In this document: piece after piece, positions 36,001 to 48,000 of the stretch
Layout: each line of letters opens with the position of its first letter
How positions within the stretch are numbered: the stretch's first letter is position 1
NCBI GenBank assembly: GCA_030490835.1
Contig: CM059971.1
Location: 55,848,012-55,912,011 of the forward strand
Reading direction: 5' to 3'
DNA length: 64,000 nt
Source of the DNA: Annona cherimola
Taxonomy: Eukaryota > Streptophyta > Magnoliopsida > Magnoliales > Annonaceae
Notes under the pieces: generated by a model
Told to the model about the DNA's origin: nothing
Seen by the model: the letters and a program-made list of their open reading frames with translations, nothing else
Database searches by the model: none
Made by a program: the position numbers and the translations under genes

Positions 36001-39000
36001 CAATTAAACCATTGTCTGAACAATACACAAGTAGAGAAAAGAGTAATCCAATTTCTCGATTTGATGTCATTGGTAAGCGGGTTAATGGTCCATGTTTTCG
36101 TTGTGGGGGTAAATGTTATATTGCATCACAATGTCCTCAGCACAGACTCACAATTAATCATATAAAGGATCATAAAAATGTGACCGTTGATCAAGTTGCT
36201 GAAACTTTTGAGGAACCATTGAATTGTGAACTTGATGGAGACCATAGCTATAATGAGGTCGGAATTAAATGTTGTGCGTTGCATTTTAACTACTTCTTTT
36301 TCAAATAGTGATTAGAGATGTATAAATATATTTCATCAATTTTTTAAATGTGGGAATACAGTGTGCAAAATTGTTATAGATGGAGGTAGTTCCATGAATG
36401 TGATTGTCGAATCAGCTATAGCTAAATTGAATCTGAAAAGTGAACCACATCTTCATCCATATCGTGTAACATGGGTAGACAACACTACACTTCCTGTTAA
36501 TGAAAGATGTTTGGTTCCTATGTCAATGTGTGATTATTCTGATCATATTTGGTGTGATGTGCTACCCATGGATGTGGCTCATATTCTTCTTGGTCGACCA
36601 TGGCTATATGACTTAAAAGTAATCCATTATAGGCAACCTAACACCTATATTATTAAGCATAATGGAAAATCTATCCTTTTGAAGCCTGCTAAACCTAAAG
36701 AAAGTGATAGATCCCACAAAGAGTCTCCAGTTGATTCATCTAAAAAACGACCTTTGCATATTCTTACAAGAAAACAATTTGAAAGAGAATGACAAGATTC
36801 AGAACTTATTCTAGCTATAATAAACAAAGAGGAAACAAATACTGTTCTTCATGAAACTAATGTAGCATTACCTGAAATCCAAGCATTAATGAAAGAATAC
36901 AAAGATGTGATTCCTGATGAATTACCAAATGAGCTTCCACCTATGAGGAATATTCAACACGCTATTCATCTTATACCAGGATCTCAATTACAAAATTTGC
37001 CTCATTTTCGTATGAATCCTAATGAGCATGCTGAATTAAAAAGACAGGTAACTAAACTACTAAATAAGGGGTTTATTCATGAAAGTCTTAGCCCATGTGC
37101 TGTATTAGCTCTATTAACCCCTAAAAAAGATGGATCTTGGAGAATGTGTGTTGATAGTCATGCAATCAACAAAATTACCATAAAGTATAGATTTTCTATA
37201 CTAAGACTTGATGACATGTTAGATCTTTTGACTGCCGCACAATGGTTCTCTAAGATAGATCTTAGAAGCAGATACCATCAAATTCGAATTAGAATGGGGG
37301 ATGAATGGAAAACTGCCTTTAAAACTCAAGATGGATTGTTTGAATGGTTGGTTATGCCTTTTAGACTATCAAATGCCCCAAGTACATTTATGAGAATGGA
37401 TTGTTTGAATGGTTGATTCTTCCTCTTTCTTCTATTTTCTTCTTAACCCATCCTACATCAGTTGTGGTTCTATGATGTTGATGTGCTTAATAGACTATAT
37501 TCTGAATTCTGTATTTGCAGAAGTTGATGTGTATTGACAAGAAATGTGTTGAGACAAAGACAACTTACTTTAAGAAGTTATGTTGATGAGTCTTGACTTT
37601 GTTGTTGATCTTACTTGTTAATAACTTGATATATCAGCTAGCTCTATGTATATGGATATACACCCACACACCCACGTATGTATGTATATGGGATATACTA
37701 GCTAAAACTGGGGTCTGCTAGATGAGAAAATTTAAATCTAGCCATAGCTTGCAATTAGAATCATTTATTCAGCTAGAGCACCAAATTTCATGAAACCAAA
37801 TATGTGCATGGCCCATCTAAAAAAGATGCAAAATCAACATAATAAATTTCTCCGATTTATACATTAATTTCACAGCTGTTAATTTAACATGTAAACCACC
37901 TACTATATGAATAAGTGATTCTATAAAGTACTATAACATTATTATGCATATGTAAATGAATCTCTGAATTTTTCATAATTTTACATATGAAGATCTATAT
38001 CTTTAAGAAGGTACAGCCCACCCAAGACTTGGATTGAAATAATTTGTGTTACCATGATCAAACAATGATTTTAAACCATATGACCATTGGAATTTTCATT
38101 TCATTATGGACGCCAGCTCCATTTGCAGCCAACTCCACCCCAGGACGCTCCTATACATACACACACATACATACATACATGTATATATATAGATATGTAT
38201 TCTGTGCTTTGAATAAACATGCTCACGTCTGTTGCCTATGATATGTGTACTTTGAAAATGGCATACCTTGTGTTGCTAGGTGAATCTTCGTTAAAAATGT
38301 TATGTCAAGTGTAGATTGGCACTGTGATATTATTTTCACATGTCGGGTTTGATTTTGTTTTTGAATAACATGTTTGGGGGTTGTTGATATGCTAAATAAT
38401 CTTGATATATTGTTCTTGAAACAATGAATGAAGTGCTGAATCATAAAAATTCTGTCCTGAATGTGAAAAGGGTGAAGTTTTGAGGCAGCCAGAAAAATAT
38501 TTACATTTTCTGCAAAAGCCATCTATCTTAGCAAAGAAAATTCTTTTTGTTTGCCCGAACAGCTGAAACGTCTATGTTTTTTGCAGAAAACATCCACCTT
38601 TTCTTGGTCAAATGCAAGACCAATTCTTCTGCACAAAATCTAGTTTGCTGAGCTTTTTGCGCAGATTTTTTTAAAGCTGATTTGATAAGGTAGCAAGCTT
38701 GATGTAGGATGGGTAGAGAAGAAAATAGAAGAAAGAGGAAGGAACCTCTATAGATGAGAAGTGAAGAAAGAAGGTAGAAAGAATAGATGAATAAGGAGAG
38801 AAGAACAAGAACAAGTAGAAGAAGAAGTAGAGAACACTTTTATAAATCTCAGATCTGATCCCTTTAGAGCTTACAATGGCAGTATTTATAGATGAACATA
38901 CCACCTAATCTTAGCAAATGAAATTTAAAAATAACAAAATCAAATCTTTTTTTAAACAGATTCTCAAATATCCTAAGAATCTTTTGATATCTTTCAAAAA

Positions 39001-42000
39001 TAACAAAATCAAATCTTTTTTTAAACAGATTCTAAAAATAATATAGGTGTTGGGTTGCCCATAATGGATTACTTTTAAGTCATATAACCATGGTCGACCA
39101 AGAAGAATATGAGCCACATCCATGGGTAGTACATCACACCAAATATGATCAGAATAATCACCCATCGATATAGGAACCAAGCATCTTTCATTAACAGGAA
39201 GTGTAGTTTTGTCTACCCATGCTACACGATATGGATGAGGATGTGGTTCAGTTTTCAAATTTAATCTGGCTATAGCTGATTTGGCAATTACATTCATGGA
39301 ACTTCCTCCATCTATAACAATCTTGCATACTGTATTCCCACATTTAAAAAATTGATGAAATATATTTGTACGTCTCCAATCACTATTTGAAAAAGAAGTA
39401 GTCAAAATGCAACGCACAACATTTAATTGCAAGTCCTCATTATAGCTATAGTCTCCATCAAGGTCACAATCCGATGGTTCTTCAAAAGTTTCAGCAACTT
39501 GATCAATGGTCACATCTTCATGATCCTCTACATGATTAATTGTGAGTGTGTGCTGAGGACATTGTGATGCAATATGACCTTTACCCCCACAACGAAAACA
39601 TGGACCATTAACCCGCTTACTAGTGGTATCAAATCGAGAAACTGGATTACTCTTTTCCCTACTTGTGTATTGTTCAGGCAATGGTTTAGTTGTTCCTTGA
39701 AAAGACGTTAGATTAGAATTTAATTTGGATACCCTTGTCTCTCCAGTTTGTGGAATCAAACGTTTGTTAGTGAAAGATTTTTGAAAATTTTCCAATTCTA
39801 GAGCTTTATAATATGCATCTTCTACAGAAACAACTGAATGCAATTTCAACAAAGTTTTGATTTCTGGTTTCAGGCCATTGATAAACTTTGTTCGTGTAAC
39901 CCAAGGATCTTCCTGTATTCCACATTTCATTTTTAAATCTTCAAACTTATTAAGATAGTCAGTTACACTTAATAATCCTTGTCTCAAGTTAACCAGTTGT
40001 TCCAATAGTTGAGTCTGATGATATTCAGGAAGATATTTCTCTTTCAATTTAGCTTTCATTTCAGCCCATGTTGTGATAGGTACTCCTATGCGTTGACTTT
40101 CATCTAGAACCCCTTGCCAATAGCGTTTGGCAGACCCAACAAGTTTCATTTTTGTAAATCTCAATCGTTGGGCATCATCCATATCATACCAACAAAAAAA
40201 ATCTTCCATGTCTGCCAACCAATCTAAGAAAGCATTAGGGTCTAGACGACCGTCATAACTAGGAGCATCTACCTTGACTTGTTTTGCTACCAAAGAATTA
40301 TCAGTTACACGCCGTTGTTGTTGTTGAAAAGGTATATTATAATTTCTCTGATAGTTCCCATGTCTAGGATTGTTTGCAAAACCAATTTCATAAAAATTAT
40401 TGTCGTCTTCATGATTTTCCAAATTTGTATGCATTTCTGGAATATGTGAATGCTCTGGGTTATGATGACCTTTAGCATGTATGTTTGGATTTTGGAGAAT
40501 GCCAGTTATGATAGGAGAACTACTAGAAGCATGAGTATTGTATGATTGACCATTTCGAAATGATTGTCCAGTCTCAATCATAGGACGTTTTCCAACAATT
40601 TCAGTTAATCTGTTTACTGAGGTAATGAGAGATTGGATGGAAGAGGTGGTTTCTTTTTGGAAATCTTCTTGCTTTTGGGCCAAGGTATCACAAAGGGTTG
40701 TCAAAGATTCAAATCGATTATCAATAGAATTGGATAAAGCTTCGAGTTCGGCATTTAATTCAGCATTAGTAGGCATGGTGACTCAAAATTCAACTTATGC
40801 TGATATAGGAAAGAATTACTACTAAGAATGATTTTTTTTTTTTCCTCTCCTTTTTTTTTTTAAAGATTCAAAAGCAAAGAACTTGATTTGAAACAGATAT
40901 GAATTATGTACTTTCAACTGGAGAAAATGTACCTGTTGAGGTCCAATATTACCAAGTTTAGCAAGAGATAACTTGAAGGTAATTTCAGCAACTTCTTGGC
41001 AGTATTTCGTGATGACCAGTAGGTTGTTGTGATGGCAGCAGTAGGCAGCATAAAACAGCGACAGAATGGACAGCAATGATAGCACCAGCTTGTGGACAGC
41101 AACCTCCGATAGAATGGACAGCAATGATAGTGGACAGCAAACTCCAATAGAATGAATAACAGTGTTTTGTAGATGACAGCAGTTCGTGGATAACAAAATG
41201 ACAATAGAAATTGGGTGAAAGTAGTACCAGGTTTGGCTCTGATACCAATTGATGTAGGATGGGTAGAGAAGAAAATAGAAGAAAGAGGAAGGAACCTCTA
41301 TAGATGAGAAGTGAAGAAAGAAGGTAGAAAGAATAGATGAATAAGGAGAGAAGAACAAGAACAAGTAGAAGAAGAAGTAGAGAACACTTTTATAAATCTC
41401 AGATCTGATCCCTTTAGAGCTTACAATGGCAGTATTTATAGATGAACATACCACCTAATCTTAGCAAATGAAATTTAAAAATAACAAAATCAAATCTTTT
41501 TTTAAACAGATTCTCAAATATCCTAAGAATCTTTTGATATCTTTCAAAAATAACAAAATCAAATCTTTTTTTAAACAGATTCTAAAAATCCTAAGAATCT
41601 TCTAATATCTTTCAAAATAACAAAATCAAATCTTTTTAAACAGATTCCAAAATATCCTAGGAATCTTTCCTTTTTATAAAATTCTTGCGCCTAGAATAGA
41701 CAGATTTGAAAAATCTCCTGTTATTTTCATCAAAGCTACTTCAAGCACTACAAATAGAGCACAAACTCAAGGATCAAAGCATGGAATTGAATTGAGCTTC
41801 AAGTTTCTGTATTTATTTGAGCATATTTCAAGTGCTAAAATCAAAGTTCTTCTTCAACATTTTGTTGAAGCTTCCTCTCGAGGACTGATTGGTTCTCATA
41901 ACATCGTTATTGATTAACGAAACTTCTGTGGTTGATTGTTTTGTAAGAATGTTTCTCTTCTATTATTAACTGCATCCGAGTTGATTACTTGAAAACACCT

Positions 42001-45000
42001 TGAGTCTTAACAAATCCAGAAGACAGAATTGTACCATTTTAAATACTTGTATGTTGAGTTGACTAATGAAACATAAGTTATGAAGCTTACAAATAGGAAT
42101 AGGGCAGGTTAAGCCAAACCATTGTCTGTCTCCTTTCTCATTTTCTTCTCGTTAGTATTCATTTGTGGACTAAAAGTTGTCTCCGATTTTTATTCAGAGA
42201 AAAATATATAATCTCTTTCAAATTTTCAATATTATTCAACTCATCCCCTCTTTAAGTGTTTTTAGCCATTACAATGGGGCCAACATTCTATTTTGGCCCC
42301 ACCAAAGATTGAAACCCAACACCTTCTATACATGAGCCAAAACTCTTGACCTCTCCTGAGCACATAGGTTTGCTAAACTAAAACCCACAAATTTCTTAAC
42401 CCATCTAATAAACCTGACCAAGGTTAATGAATCAAAAACTTAGTAAATCTTACTAACTCCTGGTTTAAAAAGAAAAAAAAAAGTCAAAAGGCCCACTCCA
42501 AGTCAGGTGTCAATCTTTCAACAACGACATATCATCAAATCAACCAAACTCAATCAGGCAATGATCTAATTCTCAGGTTATTACACTACTCTTAATTTCC
42601 TACATTACAAGATCCCATAAAAAGACTATGAAAACACTCCTCATCAATGTAAAGATCATGGTGTAATACACACATTGAAAATGTTGAAGCTTAATAAGAT
42701 TTCCGAAGCTACTATAACCATAGAAAACCATGCATGGGAGATCAGTGTCTCTATTTTTGTGGATTCCATTCATTAGCTCTAACAAACCAATTTGAAGATA
42801 GATTAGCAAATCAATATGATCTACAGATGTGGGACATGAAGAAGCTTTTATAAATTAGGATTTATTTTGGTTAGGATTTTAGTTGGAAGTTATGTTATTT
42901 TAGGGATCTATGTAAGATAGTTTATTTTGATGATGTAATGAGATCCTTGTTTCATAAAATTCTCTACTTCTATCCTTCTTCTTCCTCTGCTTCTTCTTCT
43001 TTCTCCCATCCCTTGTTCTTATAATTCTTTCCCCCTTATTCCCTTCTCACCTATTTGAGAGGTTCCTTCTTCTTTCTTCTATCATCTTTTCTAATGATCC
43101 TCCACCTTCTCTGCCCCTTAAAGTCTTTCTCCAACCTTGTTTCTCTCTCTTAATTCATCTATGATCTCTCCCCTTTCTTCTCTTCTTACCCTATTGACAG
43201 GATCTTCCCTCTTCCTTCCAAAGTCTTCAACATTTATTGATTTAAACCATCCCAACCTACATCACATACAAGTTAGCATGTGGGGTTGAAGCTGTAACAT
43301 AAGCTTTTGAGTTTTGTAGAAAAATTACATTTCCTACAATCTTGGTGTAATTCTCATCAAAATGCTCTGAAAATCAAGTGATGATATCACATAAGCTTAG
43401 ATTTGTCCATGTACATCGCTGAAAATGAGAAGTTTCATTAGCAGATGGAACACATGGTGAGAACCAAGCATCTTTTTTTGTTTTGTAGTACCTCAAATCC
43501 TAGTTGTAAATAATTCAGATCCCACAGCTTTTTGTATCTCACTCGACTGAACCAAATAATCTAAGTTCATTGCAATCTTCATTCTTGTGATCAAAGAAAT
43601 GTCTAGCATCATGACAAAGTTTTGTTCTGGGTAGACATAACAAGAACAAATGTGTGATTTCCCTGAAGACCCCCAATTAGTCATTGGAATCGTGACATCT
43701 CCTCTGATATAGCAGGAAGGATCACATAAAATATTGTCACCATAGATCAGGTGAAAATAATTTATTTTAGGCTTAAAAATAATTGCATTATAAAATCTCA
43801 TTGATTAATGTCCATTTAGGCAAGATCTAAAGAATAAATTATTTTGGGATCAGAATGGACCAAATATTTTATGCCATTTGAAAGTTAATATGCATAGGTT
43901 AGATTGTCCAACTAAACGTGGACCAGAAAAGTCTTATTATATAATTTTTTTAATGTTAACTGAAAAATAGAGGAAAACCTGATCAATGAATTAGATTTGT
44001 AGATCTGTCATTTTAACTTCAAAAGAAGAATTTTTGCAACTGTTGTGAAAATTTCTCGGTGATCTTTTCCCTAGTATATATATTTGGCATATTCACAATA
44101 TCTTAGAGAAAATATATTTCTATTTACAGATCACAAAAGGTGTGGGTATGCATACGATTGTTATGCAATATTTGACAATCTGAAAGCAGCGCAATATATC
44201 ATTGTTATCAGAATGTCTTAATTATTAATTTTCCATCCATCCAAACTTTCCAGCAATAATTTTGCATGATCCACCAAATTATTGTTATTAGATAACACAG
44301 ATTTTTTGTATTTACACAAAGAATATTTATGCTACTCGCTTTTGACATTTTGGGCTAGATGTATTTTTTGTCTTAAAAGATAACATTTACTCAGGACTCA
44401 ATTGCTGTTCCCATTGTCTCCATAATATCCCTAGAATCAATAACATTCCGTGACATGACATATCTCATAACTTTTCTTTTTTGAATGAAAAGCCTTGCTA
44501 AGGCCTCCCCCCACTCAGGAATGAGGTCAAAAGGGTCACCTAAGGATCCATTGATAGAACCACGCGACTATATAAAATGTTTACAATTTGTCTAGGTGGA
44601 GAACCCCACTAGACCCACCATTTCATTCCACTCTCCATCGCCTCCTGACCTAGAGCATGAGCTGCTCGGCTGCTCCATTTCCACTCATTAAAACATGGTG
44701 AAAACATATCATCTCACAAAGAAAATAGAGGGTTGTAATTTCATCAATTACAGATTAAACATTAGATAACAGGGCTCCGTTCCCTCGGAGGGAGTTGATT
44801 AGCAGTAGGGAATCACTCTCCACAGCTACCTTTTGGTATTCCATCTCTTGAAGCCATCTATGCCCATAAGAATCACTCTTGCTTCCATCCAAAGAGACAT
44901 TGAGAGGCAATTTTCCAACCAGCTGCTAGAAGCCAAAAAGCTGGCATTCCAGTCCCTCAATATAGCCAAAACCCAGTTTTCCTACCTCTACAAGCCCACT

Positions 45001-48000
45001 AGCATTGATATTTAGTTTCGGAAAACTCATTTCTAGCTTAGTCCAACAAACAGTAGGGGTGCAACTCGGGTCGGGTTATACCGGGTTTGAGTGAACCCAA
45101 ACCCTAAGCCAACCGGGTTGGAGTAAACCCAAACCCAAACCCTAAGAATGCAATTCGGGTTCGGACCGGGTTCGGGTCGGGTTCGCATTGGTTTTGGTTT
45201 TGGTTTCGGGTTTGAATTCGGGTTACCAATAAACTATTTTTTTTCCAAATTCAGTTGTAATCTAAAAGAAAATTATTGAAATATACATACATGTGTTTAT
45301 GAAGTCAAGCCTCACGTCGAATTCTACAAGATACTTTCAAAGAATTCTGCAACATCATGCTAAATTCTGCAATATTCTTTGAATGAACTCTGCAAGCAAT
45401 TTTTCAACACCCTATAGACACAAATAAATGACAAATTAGTTAGTTTTATGACTAGTTGGTCATTTTTATTTAATAGCTAATGGAAATGACTCAAGTATAC
45501 CAAATAGAAAATGAACATATCATACCAACTTTGTAGTTGAAACTAAACATTATCGTACAAATTGCTGAAATTGAATTCAAACTGAATATTTATCATACAA
45601 ATTGCTAAAGTAAAAATTGACCACTTGTCATACCAATAAACTTAAAATATGAATCAAATTTATACTACAATCTGAAATTCAAATTAACAGATTTCTCGTA
45701 CTAATAGAAAGCATAATATGAAATAGATTTATCATGTCGACTCAAATTAAAATATAATCCACATAACAGTTATTCAAAGTAACTAAATCTAACTACATTA
45801 AGCATAATGGTTCAACATTCCAATCTAATTTAAGTGCAATCCAAATTTAAAATGACAATATAAACAAATCTCAAGTTTAAATAAGTTTATATCTACTTTT
45901 AAACAAATTCAAATTTCAAATGAGTTCATGTCTCCAAAGTTTCCAAAAAAACTAAAAAACTATTCGAAGACTTCCAAGTAATTTCTCCCTTGATTTTCAT
46001 CTATATTTCTAATGTCAAGTTCTTCCTCCTCGATTTACATATTTGAAAATAATATGCATCAATCGAGACGAAAAAATACATGTAACTGTTAATAATAAGA
46101 AGATAGTAATTATAAAAAATCATCCTAGAAATTAAGTTACCTCAAGTATGCTTTGATAATGAAGAAAGAGGTGATTTGTCTGAATTAGAGTTAGTAATGC
46201 CTAAAACATGTATATATATTAATATTACAAAAAAGCATGTATAATTGATGAAAAAATTATATAAACTACATCGGGTTCGGACCGGGTCGGGTTTTGGTAC
46301 CGGGTTGGTGCGAACCCGGTTTTGGTTTCGGGTTTTTACGGGTCGGGTTGAAACCGGGTCTATTTTGAAAAAATCTTAAAAATAAAACCCATTTTTGGTT
46401 TTGATACCGGGTCGGGTCGGGCGGGTTCGGACCGACCCAGTACCAAGTTGCACCCCTAACAAACAGGACTCTCGTCCACATTCAGCTCCATCCCAGAAAC
46501 CTGGCTCGCTGATTCAAACCGATGCAGATAGTATATGCACCAGCCGATGGTGCCATTCAACTTACTTTGATAATCCTCAAAAATACCAGAATTCCAAATA
46601 AACCAGATTCGCCAGCACACAGTTATGAATAATATAAAGGAGGTCCAGTTCAAACCTTTAATGACATGCGATAGCAGTTCCGTAAGGTTGAATTGAACCA
46701 GCAGGAATCCTTTCGAACTGAGACCCCACAAGCATGCTTCTCATTCTCCCACAGTTCCACAAAAGATGCCAGTCATCTTCCCATGAGTCATCATTCTGTT
46801 TGCGTAAGTTGCATTCGGGTTCAACAGAAATTCCCCTCCTAACGAGATTAGCTTCGGTTGGGAAGGCGATTGTAATCAGTCTCCAGTCAAACAGTTGTAA
46901 TTTCTTTGTTTGTAGTTTTGGCTTTCCAATTGGTTTTGAGAATCACCAATCAGTCCTGGTCCAAAGCACTGAGATTTTCATTGTTTCTCTGCAGCTTCTC
47001 ACCCATAGCTATTTGGTAAGCAGATTTAACACTGAACTGACCATTTGCTTCCATGTCCCAATATAACCTGTCCTCTTCCATTGCCAGCGGATTATTTTTA
47101 ATTCTCATCCACCCTTCCTCTCCCACCAGAGCTTTGATTTCATCAGCCTTCCACATTCGGGATGTCTTATCTATAAATCTTTCCACCTTCACCTGTCCAC
47201 AGACGCACTAGGGAAGGGAACCTACAAATTCCAGACTGTTTAGTGCCCGCTTATCACCAAACAAGTTGATACTTTTGTCATTGCCTACTGCCCATTTACA
47301 TCCACTCAGGAGCAGATCGCATGTTTGTGAGATGCACTTCTAAGTAAAAGAACAGCCACTCCCGATTCTGTTAGTCCAAAACAAACCATCAGAAAAGTAT
47401 CGAGTTTCGAGTACCTTGGAGCATAGTGATGGTCAAGAAGTGGCCAGCCTCCAAGCCTCCTTCACAACCAAAGCTCTATTAAAATCTAATAAGTCCAAAA
47501 ATCCAAGTCTGCCCCTGCTTTGGATGTGCATAAGTTTGACCACGCAGCCCAACTAATTTTCTTCTTTCTTTCCTTCTCCCCCACCAGAATCTAGTGATCA
47601 ACGCATTTACCTCATTGCAAAATTTTTAAGGAAGCAAGAACAAATTCATAATGCATGTAGGGATGGCCTACACAACAGCTTTGATTAGTGTTTCTTTTGC
47701 CTCCACCGGAAATCATTCTGTTTCCTTCAAATTCTTTCCTTTAGGCTATGTAACATCCTCACCTTCTGTTTTCCTACCCAGACCAAGAGCCCCAAATATA
47801 TAGAAAAGTCTTTTCCAGTTGAGCCAAACCAACCTTCCACCTATTTTCTGACATCTGGCCTTGTGTTTCTGCTGAAACATATGCCTGTTTTACTTTGGTT
47901 CACTACTTGCCCAGATTCTCATTCATACTGTATTAGCATCCTCAAAATGGTCTCCACCTCTTCATTTCTAGCCTTTAGGAATGGCAATATGTCATCTGCA

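Larger units (their letters stand above)
33871..37460 (+). mobile_element. Truncated Ty3/gypsy element, plus strand
   Basis: Order: 5' LTR (about 33871-34413), primer-binding site TGGTATCAAAGC (34419-34430), a long untranslated leader, gag, protease, and reverse transcriptase cut off after NAPSTFMR, joined to the last ~40 bases of a 3' LTR ending CCCATCCTACA (37459). RNase H, integrase and most of the 3' LTR are deleted. The coding frames have stops and frameshifts. It is antisense to the host gene and is an inverted relative of the element at 38703-41702. Confidence 0.85.
38703..41702 (-). mobile_element. Recent, internally deleted Ty3/gypsy element
   Basis: Minus-strand element: 5' LTR 41253-41702, primer-binding site TGGTATCAGAGC (plus 41236-41247), leader, one long gag-protease frame, then a deletion that joins the protease end directly to the interior of the 3' LTR (38703-39039). 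Reverse transcriptase, RNase H, integrase and the start of the 3' LTR are missing. The 337 bp shared by the two LTRs look identical by eye, so it is young. It would depend on enzymes from a full relative. It lies in sense with the host gene. Confidence 0.88.
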
